A stretch of DNA of 64,000 nucleotides. Source: Burkholderiales bacterium. GTDB taxonomy: Bacteria; Pseudomonadota; Gammaproteobacteria; Burkholderiales; Burkholderiaceae_C. The stretch is taken from NCBI GenBank assembly GCA_017307855.1, contig JAFKGD010000004.1, positions 186,001-250,000 of the forward strand. Reading direction: 5' to 3'. This document shows, piece after piece, positions 17,026 through 25,500 of this stretch. The notes beneath the pieces are model-generated. The model saw nothing but the letters and a program-made list of their open reading frames with translations, ran no database searches and was not told the DNA's origin. The stretch's first letter is position 1, and each line of letters starts with the position of its first letter. Position numbers and translations under genes: made by a program.

Positions 17026-19194
17026 TCAGAAGTCCACGCGCCAGTTCACCGCCAGCCACGCATTGGTGCTGCCGGATTGCGTGGTGGCGTTGCCCATCAC
17101 CGACAGCACCGAGCCGCCGATCTGCGTGGCCAGCCCCACACCGGCGCGCAGCCAGTTCTGCCGGTAGGCCGCGCCGCCCAGGTCGAACGCATACAGGCCG
17201 ATGGCCTGGCCGGTGACGCTGGCGCTTTTCTTCTCGAAGCGGTGCACGCCTTCAAGCGTGCCGATCAGGCGCACGGTGGGCGACACGGGGTACGCGGCGT
17301 CGAAGCCGTAGCGCAGCTCGGTGGACTTGTCGCACAGCTTGTTGAACGCGGCCGGAAAGCCGCCGCCGGCCTCGCTGTACGCATCGAGGCAGCCGCGCGA
17401 GTACGCCAGCTCGCCATAGGGCGAGACGTGCTGCACCAGGTTGTCCCACTGCAGGCGGCCGCGGATACCGTAGCCGTCGGTGTCGGCCTGGCCCTGCGAC
17501 GAATCCACCACGCCGCCGTTGAGGTAGTTGCGGCGCATGCGCGCATCGCCCCACGTGGCGGCTGCCGTCACCGCCGCCCAGATGCCTTGCTGCTCGGTGC
17601 CGCCCACGCGCGACAGCGCTTCGAGCTTGACGTAGGTGGACGACAGATCGGCCCGGCCGCCCAGCGGCAGATCCTGATCGAGCCGGGTCGCGCCCAGCAC
17701 GGCATTCACCTGCACGTTGCCGAAATTCCGGCCCACGCCCACCTCGCCCAGGCGCGCGCGGCCATCGTCCCCGCGCACGTCGGTGCGGCCCACGTCGCCG
17801 CCAGCCCAGAACACCGAGCGGCCGGGCGCCGTGCGCCGATCCAGCGGCCGGCTGCCCGCGCCGTTGAGCAGCAGGTTCATGCTGCCCAGCGACGCCACGT
17901 TGGCCGCGCCGGCCGAGGCGAGCGTGGCGTTGAACTGGTCGACCACGATCAGGCCGACGCCGCCGCCGCCGTTGTTGCCGCCGTTGTTGCCACCGTTGTT
18001 GCCTCCATTATTCCCGCCGTTGTTCCCGCCGTTGTTGCCACCGCTGTTGTCGGCCGCCAGGCAGTTGTTCGGCCCCGTGCCCTGCCCGCGCGCGATGAAG
18101 AGGGAGCTGGGCGGCGCGCCCACCAGCCCGTGCACCATGCGCGTTTCGCCCACCACCACGCTGCCATCGCAATTGGCGGCGCGCGCGAGATACGTGGAAT
18201 CGGCAGCGATCACCGCGCCGCTGTCGCGCAGCCAGTCTTCCACCGTCTTCATGCCGCCGGCTTCCGTCCAGCGGAAGGCGCGGTAGGGGTCGTTCACGCC
18301 CGGCCCCGTCGAGCCATTGCCCACGATCACCTGCCCGTTGCCCGACACGCCGTAGGCCGCCGACGAGCCGTACGGGTCGGAGCCCATGTAGCCCAGCCCC
18401 GACACCACGCCATCCACCCAGCGCACCGCGTTGATGCCCGACATGCCCACGATCACGTTGCCGTCATCGGAAATGTCACGCGCCCAAGACGAAGAGTTGG
18501 GCTGCAGCAGCGGCAGATCGATCGTGCCCTCGCCCTCCTTCCAGCGGATGGCGCGGATGCCCGAATTGATGCGCGTGCCCGCCACCACCGTGCCGTCGTA
18601 GTTGACCGCCATCTCGTGCGATCCCGTGAAATTGCCCGGCAACGCCTGCATGCCCACGCCCTGCTTCCAGCGGAACGGCGCATTGCCGCCGCTGATGCCC
18701 ACCACCACGCTGCCGTCGCCCGAGATGCCCTTGCCCAGCGAATTGGTGCCCGCCACCAGCGCACCCAGGTCCTCCAGGCCGCCCGCCGCGCTCCAGCGGT
18801 AGGCGCGGCTGCTCGCCGCGCTGCCGCCCTGCCCGAACAGATCGGCCGACGCCGTGCCGACGATGTAGTTGCCGCTGTTGGAAACACCCGTGGCCGTGAA
18901 CTGGCTGAACTGCCCCGGCGTCACCAAAGTGGTCAGGCCACCGGCCTGCGTCCAGCGGAAGCCCCGGCCCAGGTTCGACTCCGGGCTCTGCGATGGCCCC
19001 ATCGTGCCGACGATCACCGAGCCATCGGCCGAAATGCCCGTGGCCATCAGGCTCTGCGTATCGGTGGGCGACACCTCCTGCAGCTCCGCCGCCGCCAGCC
19101 AGGCCGGCGCCAACCCCGCGCCACCGCACACCAGCAGCGTGGCCGCCCGAAGGCGGGTCGTCTTCATGAACGTCTTCGTCGTCGTCTTGCGCAT
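17026..19194 (-). CDS. HAF-repeat autotransporter-type surface protein
   Basis: This 722-residue protein has a signal peptide (to about residue 37, AWLAAAEL) and an N-terminal passenger of HAF repeats (repeated GISADGSVIVGT and FRWTQAGG-like units, residues about 50-390). Then comes a spacer of repeated Asn-Asn-Gly-Gly units (residues about 382-412), and a C-terminal region ending NWRVDF. That ending is typical of an outer-membrane autotransporter beta-barrel (terminal aromatic, alternating strands such as VKLEALSRVGG). HAF repeats probably form a beta-propeller exposed outside the cell. A second in-frame ATG at codon 10 is an alternative start. It is apparently monocistronic. The role, perhaps adhesion, is not known. 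Confidence 0.85.
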   Translation of the reverse strand: MRKTTTKTFMKTTRLRAATLLVCGGAGLAPAWLAAAELQEVSPTDTQSLMATGISADGSVIVGTMGPSQSPESNLGRGFRWTQAGGLTTLVTPGQFSQFTATGVSNSGNYIVGTASADLFGQGGSAASSRAYRWSAAGGLEDLGALVAGTNSLGKGISGDGSVVVGISGGNAPFRWKQGVGMQALPGNFTGSHEMAVNYDGTVVAGTRINSGIRAIRWKEGEGTIDLPLLQPNSSSWARDISDDGNVIVGMSGINAVRWVDGVVSGLGYMGSDPYGSSAAYGVSGNGQVIVGNGSTGPGVNDPYRAFRWTEAGGMKTVEDWLRDSGAVIAADSTYLARAANCDGSVVVGETRMVHGLVGAPPSSLFIARGQGTGPNNCLAADNSGGNNGGNNGGNNGGNNGGNNGGNNGGGGVGLIVVDQFNATLASAGAANVASLGSMNLLLNGAGSRPLDRRTAPGRSVFWAGGDVGRTDVRGDDGRARLGEVGVGRNFGNVQVNAVLGATRLDQDLPLGGRADLSSTYVKLEALSRVGGTEQQGIWAAVTAAATWGDARMRRNYLNGGVVDSSQGQADTDGYGIRGRLQWDNLVQHVSPYGELAYSRGCLDAYSEAGGGFPAAFNKLCDKSTELRYGFDAAYPVSPTVRLIGTLEGVHRFEKKSASVTGQAIGLYAFDLGGAAYRQNWLRAGVGLATQIGGSVLSVMGNATTQSGSTNAWLAVNWRVDF
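17961..18050 (-). repeat. 12-bp tandem repeat encoding Asn-Asn-Gly-Gly spacer
   Basis: About seven copies of a 12-bp unit (on the plus strand CCGTTGTTGCCG with third-base variants) encode the spacer between passenger and barrel of the autotransporter. Because the unit is a multiple of three, slippage would change spacer length without a frameshift. Third-position variation suggests that the array is not very recent. Confidence 0.85.
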
Positions 19195-19321
19195 CGCAGT
19201 TGCCCTGTCTGATGTGTTGTGGTCGAGGCCGTGCCCGCCTCGGCCACCGAGACAGGTCGGCGGCGATGATGCGCAAGACGGGGGTGTTACACCACCCCGC
19301 GTTCAGGGGGAGATGAAGCCG

Positions 19322-19657
19322 TCAGCAGGCGATAGCGTGCGATGGGTCACGCGCATCCCGCAAACGCGGGATACGCAATTCGTCCACCACCGCATCGAGC
19401 ACGGCGGCATCGGGCGTGAGCAGCGCGAGGGCGTCGATCAGGTCGGGCCAGAAGAGGGATGGACCGTCCGCCTGTTCGTGATCGGCCTCGGCCGCGAGCT
19501 TCATCGCCGTGATGGTGCCGTGAAGACGGAAGACGGCGGATTGGAAGTTGCGGGTGATGGTGAGCGCGGCCTCGGGGTCGATGGCTGCGAGGTGCGAGGG
19601 GGACAGTGGCTCGGGACTTGCGCCATGTGGCGCCGACTTAGCGAAGGTGTCAGTCAT
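19322..19657 (-). CDS. Leader-associated small protein, copy 1
   Basis: I do not recognise this 111-residue soluble protein. The start is the ATG at 19655-19657, directly after the structured leader. It is a clear paralogue of the protein at 61493-61771. Shared pieces are ALTITRNFQSAVFRLHGTI against ALAITRTFQSAVLRLRGTI, SLFWPDLIDALALLTPDA against PLFWPDLMDALTILTPDA, and VLDAVVDELR against VLDVVADELR. The core is probably all-alpha. Copy 1 has an extra 25 residues at the N-terminus and a short C-terminal tail. It is transcribed away from the defence island. A small regulator or a partner of the leader RNA are possibilities, none supported directly. Confidence 0.75.
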   Translation of the reverse strand: MTDTFAKSAPHGASPEPLSPSHLAAIDPEAALTITRNFQSAVFRLHGTITAMKLAAEADHEQADGPSLFWPDLIDALALLTPDAAVLDAVVDELRIPRLRDARDPSHAIAC

Positions 19658-19880
19658 GTATGACTCTCGTATGACAGGTATCTGAACCCGCCACTCACCC
19701 GACCAAGAGAGGGTGGCGGACCATGCAGGTTGGTCGACCGGATACGAGTCCGGCACCCCCTCGCGGGAGTCCCGCATGGCCCGCCAAAAACAGGCAATGC
19801 TGCGCAGCAACGAAAAAGCCGCGACTCCCTGAGGGATGGCGCGGCTCGCTGCGCCTCGTATACCGGGCGACCAAGCCCGA
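19658..19880 (-). ncRNA. Structured leader RNA with pseudoknot, copy 1
   Basis: This leader of about 220 nt upstream of the small protein is homologous to 61275-61492. Predicted helices on the minus strand: a GGGC/GCCC hairpin near 19880; P2 pairing 19848-19854 with 19802-19808 and enclosing an inner GCCGCG/CGCGGC stem; a 12-bp P3 pairing 19774-19785 with 19715-19726, enclosing a GCGGG/CCCGC hairpin and a CCGG stem-loop; and a closing hairpin. A pseudoknot pairs 19730-19735 (GACCAA in the RNA) with 19701-19706 (TTGGTC). The other copy keeps these pairs with different bases. I do not know a named family; cis control of the small protein is inferred. Confidence 0.8.
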
Positions 19881-20397
19881 GCTCTTTTCAGAACGACGTG
19901 AGTTTAACCAGAGCAGCGTGGATGGCAATGCGTGCTCTTTCAGAACTGCTTGCCACCATGACGACTGACCATGTGTGAGCAGGCCTAGTAGGATGTCTGG
20001 TATCGGCCAAAAGCTGACTGTTGGTCTTGGCGACTGACCACATCCTTGATATCAGTGAGCGGTCATCGCGCGGCCGTCTGAGACGCCTTGCCTTAGGACG
20101 CCGGCCGTATGCCGCAGTCCATGCGCAGATCAGTCCACCTACGCAGGCAGCCGAAGCCTTGAAGTTGGGCGCGCAGATTATTGCTACCTTAAAGCAACAG
20201 CCGGGGGCGGCTGACGAAATGGCAGCCCTTGAATGAGCGAACTCAACGACTGTTAGTGGCTCCGGCTGAGTCTTCGTACAGGCGACGGCTGACTCTTCAA
20301 GCACGGCCGGAGACCGAGTTCTGGTTGCACTTGGCGCGGCCTCGTGACGCTGCAGCGCACCGAGGGCAAAATGGCTCGAGTTTAATGAGGAGTAATG
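19881..20397. other. Junction without a supported gene
   Basis: The region runs from the outer end of leader copy 1 to the SEFIR gene. I see no gene I would defend; short open frames exist on both strands but lack recognisable sequence or ribosome sites. GC content falls across it towards the island, so it probably contains the insertion boundary and the promoter of the SEFIR gene. The purine-rich TGAGGAG at 20386-20392 is that gene's ribosome-binding site. Confidence 0.5.
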
Positions 20398-21843
20398 GTG
20401 GACGCAGCAATTTCAGTCAAGTCTGAGGACTTGCGCATCAAGGTCTTCCTTTCGTACTCATGGACGGACTACGACCATGAACAGCGGGTGCTTGGGATTG
20501 CCAAGGACCTGATGGCACACGGAGTTCACCCCATCATCGACAAGTGGGACCTCCGGACGGGAGACGACGCCATCAGGTTCATGGAGCGGATGGTGAACGA
20601 TAGGTCGGTCACGAAGGTGCTCATCCTCGCGGATAGGAAGTACGCCGCGCGCGCCAACGGTCGGGAAGGCGGCGTCGGGACCGAGACGCAAATCATCTCG
20701 CCTGAACTTTACGACCAAGCTGAGTCGCGCAAGTTTGCGCTGGCCGTTTGCGAGCGCGATGACAAGGGCACGCCGTACCTGCCAACGTATTACAAGGGCC
20801 GCATTTACGTAGACTTCAGTGACGCGAACAAATACGTTGAGGAATTCGAGAAACTGCTGCGCTGGATTCACGACAAGCACGCCGAAGAGCGTCCGACAGT
20901 TTATGGGCCGAGCCCGAGTTTTTTGCAGGACAGGCCCGGCCTTGACCTTGGCACTGGCATGTATGCGCGCCGAGCCATAGATGCATTTCGGACTGGCAAG
21001 GCGCAGGCTCTAGGCTCGCTGTCCGAGTACTTGGGCACGCTCGCTGCGCACCTTGACCGACTCAAAATTGCGCGCGAGCAGGGCAAAGAGTTTGACGAGC
21101 AGGTAGTCGAGTCCTTCGCGGTTTTTAAGCCATTCCGTGACGAGTTTGTGGAGGTGCTTGGCGTTGCGATGCGTCACTTCAAGGAGCCCGCCATCGGTGA
21201 GACATTGCACAGCTTCTTCGAGCAGATTTACGTGCACAACGAGAGGCCGCAGAACTTCTTCGGCTCTTACCAGACGACTGACTTTGACAACTTCCGCCTC
21301 GTCTGCCGAGAACTATTCCTTCTAGCCAACGCGCTTGCGCTAAAGCTGCAACGGTTCGACCTCGCACATGCTCTATTAGACCGCGAGTACTACTTGCCAG
21401 TCATTTCTGGTGGGACCACGATGTATCCGTTCGGCGTGATGGCTCGAGAGGTCGAGTCCATGGACTTCCGGCGCCGACGCATAAACTCGCGACGTGCCAA
21501 CCTAATTGCGGACCTCCTGCTGGAGCGAACAGAGGGAACTTCACTTACCCGCGAAGACCTTATGCAGGCAGACTTCTTCATGCACTTGAAGGCGCACCTC
21601 AAGGATGAGCATCGTTGGCACCCTGCAACTCACGTTTTCGCAGGCGGAATGCACCGGCCGTTCGAACTCTTCGCCAGGGCCAGTTCTAAGAGCTATTGGG
21701 ATGACCTTGCACGACTGCTTGCCGTCGAGGACCTCGAGAAGTTCAAGGCGCAGATGGTAGCGATGCGGGAGTATGGCGACGGCATGAACTCCTGCAGCGT
21801 TGCTCTGCTGACGAACGTAGATCAGCTCGCCTCTCGTCTATAG
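20395..21843 (+). CDS. SEFIR-domain protein (TIR-like), candidate defence component
   Basis: This 482-residue protein begins with a SEFIR domain, the bacterial relative of TIR: residues 15-20 VFLSYS, then VHPIIDKWDLRTGDD and FMERMVNDRSVTKVLIL, then GGVGTETQIISPELY, to about residue 165. The remaining 310 residues are helical and unrecognised. TIR-type domains act as NAD-degrading or signalling effectors in anti-phage systems; SEFIR domains occur in similar contexts, but their chemistry is less certain. The ATG at 20395 is two bases from AGGAG; the in-frame GTG at 20398 has better spacing and may be the true start. It heads an island with a giant nuclease-like gene downstream. Confidence 0.82.
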   Translation: MVDAAISVKSEDLRIKVFLSYSWTDYDHEQRVLGIAKDLMAHGVHPIIDKWDLRTGDDAIRFMERMVNDRSVTKVLILADRKYAARANGREGGVGTETQIISPELYDQAESRKFALAVCERDDKGTPYLPTYYKGRIYVDFSDANKYVEEFEKLLRWIHDKHAEERPTVYGPSPSFLQDRPGLDLGTGMYARRAIDAFRTGKAQALGSLSEYLGTLAAHLDRLKIAREQGKEFDEQVVESFAVFKPFRDEFVEVLGVAMRHFKEPAIGETLHSFFEQIYVHNERPQNFFGSYQTTDFDNFRLVCRELFLLANALALKLQRFDLAHALLDREYYLPVISGGTTMYPFGVMAREVESMDFRRRRINSRRANLIADLLLERTEGTSLTREDLMQADFFMHLKAHLKDEHRWHPATHVFAGGMHRPFELFARASSKSYWDDLARLLAVEDLEKFKAQMVAMREYGDGMNSCSVALLTNVDQLASRL

Positions 21844-22525
21844 CCAAGAGTTACATGCTTCTCGTCTATGCGCCGCAAACGCTCGCCTGCCTAGACGCTA
21901 TCGCGCAGCGTCATGCGTCTCTTCAACGGACCTATTGTTGATCTTCATCCGAAGTGGCTCTGCAAGCCCCGCAGGGCGGTGTGCACATGAACTAGCCAAT
22001 TCCCCCTTTGAGCGTCTGCTGCTGTGCGGAGCTGTCATTGCTTCGCCGATGGACGGCAGTCTGGAGTAGTCGCCCATCGGCCTGCGCTTGAGTTGCGCTC
22101 CTGGCCGATAGGCGACATGGTAGCGACGTCCGTTTCGGGCCCACTCCCGACATCCGAAGTCGGACGAACCGGACGCTGAATACCTAGCTCGTTCCAACCG
22201 TGCGCAGCGGCGTCATGTGCGCAAAGGCAAAAGATCTAGTCGCGCTGCACGGCGAGTCCCGATGACAAATCGCTGTCGGTAAGTTCCGAAGAGCGCTATT
22301 GCAGGAAGTCGCCCGGGTCATTCTCGATCTTCAGCCTTGCCGACATAATCTCGCCCAAGTGGTTGATCTGGGCGACTTCGGCCTCAAACATGTCATTGCC
22401 CGCTTCGGCCGCGTTTACCAGCGCCAGACGGTCACTCGGCTCGCATCGACACGATGGCGGATGTCGACGCGCGGCTTGAAACGTTAAGATTGCATGAGCG
22501 CGTCGTCAAGCTGCGCAGGCGACCA
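21844..22525. other. Gap between the two island genes, no supported gene
   Basis: These 680 bp separate the SEFIR and TPR-PIN genes. I see no intact gene. On the minus strand, ending near 22299, a frame reads NDMFEAEVAQINHLGEIMSA and looks like the C-terminus of an unknown protein, but no plausible beginning is present, so it may be a remnant. The stretch 21900-22200 resembles degenerate intergenic debris common near mobile DNA in this group. The large gap argues against tight co-transcription of its two neighbours. Confidence 0.4.
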
Positions 22526-25500
22526 ATGCAAGAAAAGTCGGAGAAAACAGCCAAATCAGTGGCGGGAGGCAGAGGCCAAAAGCGATTGGCCAGCCCGACT
22601 TCGACCGGAGGGGCAGGAGTCACCTACGAAGTCCGGGTCCAGGCCTCGTACCTCCTTGCAATGTTTGCGGGGTCACCCACCGCAGTCCTGCCAGATGCCA
22701 CGGTGGTCGAGCTTCGCTTCCAAGGCAGGGTACACGGGTATCACACCGACGACCTAATTTGCACGCTTCGCCTCGATGACGGCAGTACGTTGAAGGCGCT
22801 CCTGCAGGTGAAGCTCACGCTGAAAGCCATATCGTCAGATGGCCCGTTCAGCGATTCCCTCATCGCGGCTTGGTATGACTATCAAGACGTCTCGCTATTT
22901 CATCGCGGAAGCGACCGGCTTGTGGTCGTCTACGCCCGCGACGCTGATGGATCCAGAATCTACGTCGCCAGTCAACTGACTCAGTTCGCACGTACGTCGC
23001 TCACTGGCGCCGAGTTCGTTCGCAAGGCTACAGCCGAGGGGTTCAGTTCGAAGCAGCAACGCGGAGTCTTCGAGACTATCAGAGCGATCCTCACAAAGGA
23101 GCTCGGAGCGGAGCCCAACAGCGACGAGCTACATGACTTCCTACGGCATGTCTGGTTCGTGCCTCACGCACTGGCAACTGACGAGACGCCTGAAGTAGCG
23201 AGCATCTTCGACCGCATCAAGCTCATCCTGGGCGCAGAGCTCGGCGGTAGCCCTCGCAACATTTGGGCGCTTCTAACCACGGCGTGTCAGGGCCTCAACA
23301 AGGACGCCGCATCACTGTCCCTTGCCAACATCGACACCCAGCTCTCTCCCAAACTGGCAGCCGCCTTTGCAGCACACCGAGGCAGCCCGGTTGCACGCCT
23401 GCCTATTGCGAACCTGCGTGCTGACCCAACCGCGGGAGTGGCCGCAGAGCGAACGTTCGTCCCCGGCGCGCGCGACAACGTACGGATGCTCTCGGTAGCG
23501 TCCGTACGTCGGTCTGGCGGGCCCGTGGAGGAGATTGGCCTGAGCGCCGGTCGGTTTGACTCGGCCAATCGGGTCATCACAGGCCAACTCGACGCTATTA
23601 ACGAGAAACTGAAGCAGTTCCGGTATCAGGATGCCCGGGGCGACGTTTCCGCCCTCGGTAAGGATTTAGGCCCGTTCGACGCGCACCAGAAGGCGCGCTG
23701 GCACTTGCAGCGCGGGGTATGCACCTGGCACTTGGGTGACGCGAAGTCATCTGCAGCCGATTTCCTCCACGCTGCAGAGCTGTTCCCAGATGATGAGCGC
23801 ATGATGGCCGCCGGAATTCGCGGAAAGCTGCTAAGCGATGACCTCCCCGCTGCGCTGGCCAGTGGCAAGGAGGCCATAGAGCGCTTTCCTGAGTCCATCT
23901 ACGTGTGGACGGTATACGCAAACGCACGGATTCTCGCCGGGCAGAAACTGTCGCTTAGCGACATTCCCGCTGCTCACAGAGCTGCGGCGGATGCACTCCA
24001 GTTAGTCGCTGCGAGCCTGAACCAAGCTGGCGACGAGAATGGCGCCATCGAGGTGTCACTGCAGTCACTGAACTGCGCCGACGCCGGCTTCTACACACGG
24101 CAAGCGGCTCTCTCCACTGTGCTTGAGGCTGCAACTGCAAACAAGGTCTTCTCAACTTTCCGCCTTGCGGATGAACGGATGAAGACAGCTCTACGCGAGG
24201 TAACAACGGCTTTTGACCCTCGTACAGCAAGACTTTGGAACGTTCAAGCTCCTGGCGCCGTCTCCGGCGCCGCGGCAAACCTTGGAATTGCTTTGCTGCT
24301 CCAAGGTGACCGTGAAGCGGCGTTGGCTTTCGTTCAAGAGGCTCGCGCACACGGCGTGGAGCCGCCAGAGCTGTTGCGTGTGGAGCTCGAGGCACTGCAG
24401 CAGATGGCCAACGTGCCAGAGATGCTGGCCCGTGGCCGCGCACTCCTTCCGCGCCTGCGCGAGGATGCGATTGTCGGGCTGGCCCAAGCGGCCGCCAATG
24501 TGGGTGATGTGTCATTGGCCAACGAAGCGTTGACGGTTGCAGAGCGCATTGCAACGGCGGATGCAGACGTTCTTGAAACGCTGCGTGCAATTCGCTGGAT
24601 TGCAATGTGGAACGCCAAGGACCGCGAGGCCGTTCAGGTAGAAGCGCGGCTCGCAGACTTCGCCTCCACGCCTAGCCTGCCGGTTGCTGTGTCGGGATAC
24701 CGAGTGCTACAGCGCTCTGACCCTGAGCTTGCGGCCGTGGCACTTGCGAGAGCCGAGCAGCTTGTCGCCGCGGACCCGGCCCCCGAGAACACGCTGCTTC
24801 TTGCCGACCTCCTCTTCGACGCCAAAGAGTATGTGAAGGCTTCGCAGCTATATGAAAAGGTTGTGCCCCCCGGTCAGCTCAGTGAACTTCACGCTCGACT
24901 GCTCCACGCGTACATCCGGACTGGTAATCGCCGCAAGGCAAAGAAGCTCATCGAAGGCTTCCCTGACGGTTGGGTGCGTGATGACAACGCACGCGCGCTG
25001 GCAATCGAACTCGCCCAAGACGTCGGAGACTGGCCGCTGCTCAAGGTTCTCGCAGGCGCCCAATTTGCGCGGGAGCCGAATCAGGTCAGCAGTTGGCTCT
25101 TCAAGTTCATGGTCGCGGCACGGGAACTGCCGATTGCCGAGCTTCAGCAGCTATTGGCTGAAGCCCCGTTGGCGCTGGAAGGAAGCATCCAGCAGACCAC
25201 GCAGCTCGCCGCGCAGGAACTGCGATATGGGCTGCAGCCCAAGGGAATGCAGCGCATGTACCGCTTGCGTCGGCGCAAGGCAGCTGATGTCGAGTCGGCC
25301 TCCGCACTGCTCCTAGCATTCGTTTCCATTCCTGAGCTGCTGCCCAACATGGAGGAGTCGCTGCCCGCCATTGCTGCGGGAACGCACTTCGTGCTGGCCG
25401 ATGGATCTGATCGGATTCATGTGACTCTAGACCCGGCCGAGGTCGGCGAACTGCCGACGGATGAGGAGTACCACAGTGCTCAAGCCGCTTCTGTCGCTCA

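Noticed and set aside
17961-18050. CRISPR-like short repeats
   Set aside because: The 12-bp units are contiguous, in frame and encode Asn-Asn-Gly-Gly; there are no spacers.
16813-19212. 799-codon open frame opposite the autotransporter
   Set aside because: Composition is His, Arg and Ala rich without domains; the minus-strand gene has HAF repeats, a signal peptide and a barrel.
19658-19880. The leader as an insertion-sequence end or transposon inverted repeat
   Set aside because: The two copies are diverged with compensatory base changes and each sits directly before a homologous gene; there is no transposase and no target duplication.
20021-20236. 71-codon open frame upstream of the SEFIR gene
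   Set aside because: No homology recognised and no ribosome site; it may be a remnant but cannot be supported.
21898-22197. 99-codon open frame between the island genes
   Set aside because: No recognisable family, no ribosome site, composition of random translation; treated as intergenic debris.
22299-22430. Protein-like reading on the minus strand ending near 22299 (NDMFEAEVAQINHLGEIMSA)
   Set aside because: It looks coding but lacks a start and upstream continuation; kept only as a possible remnant in the gap note.
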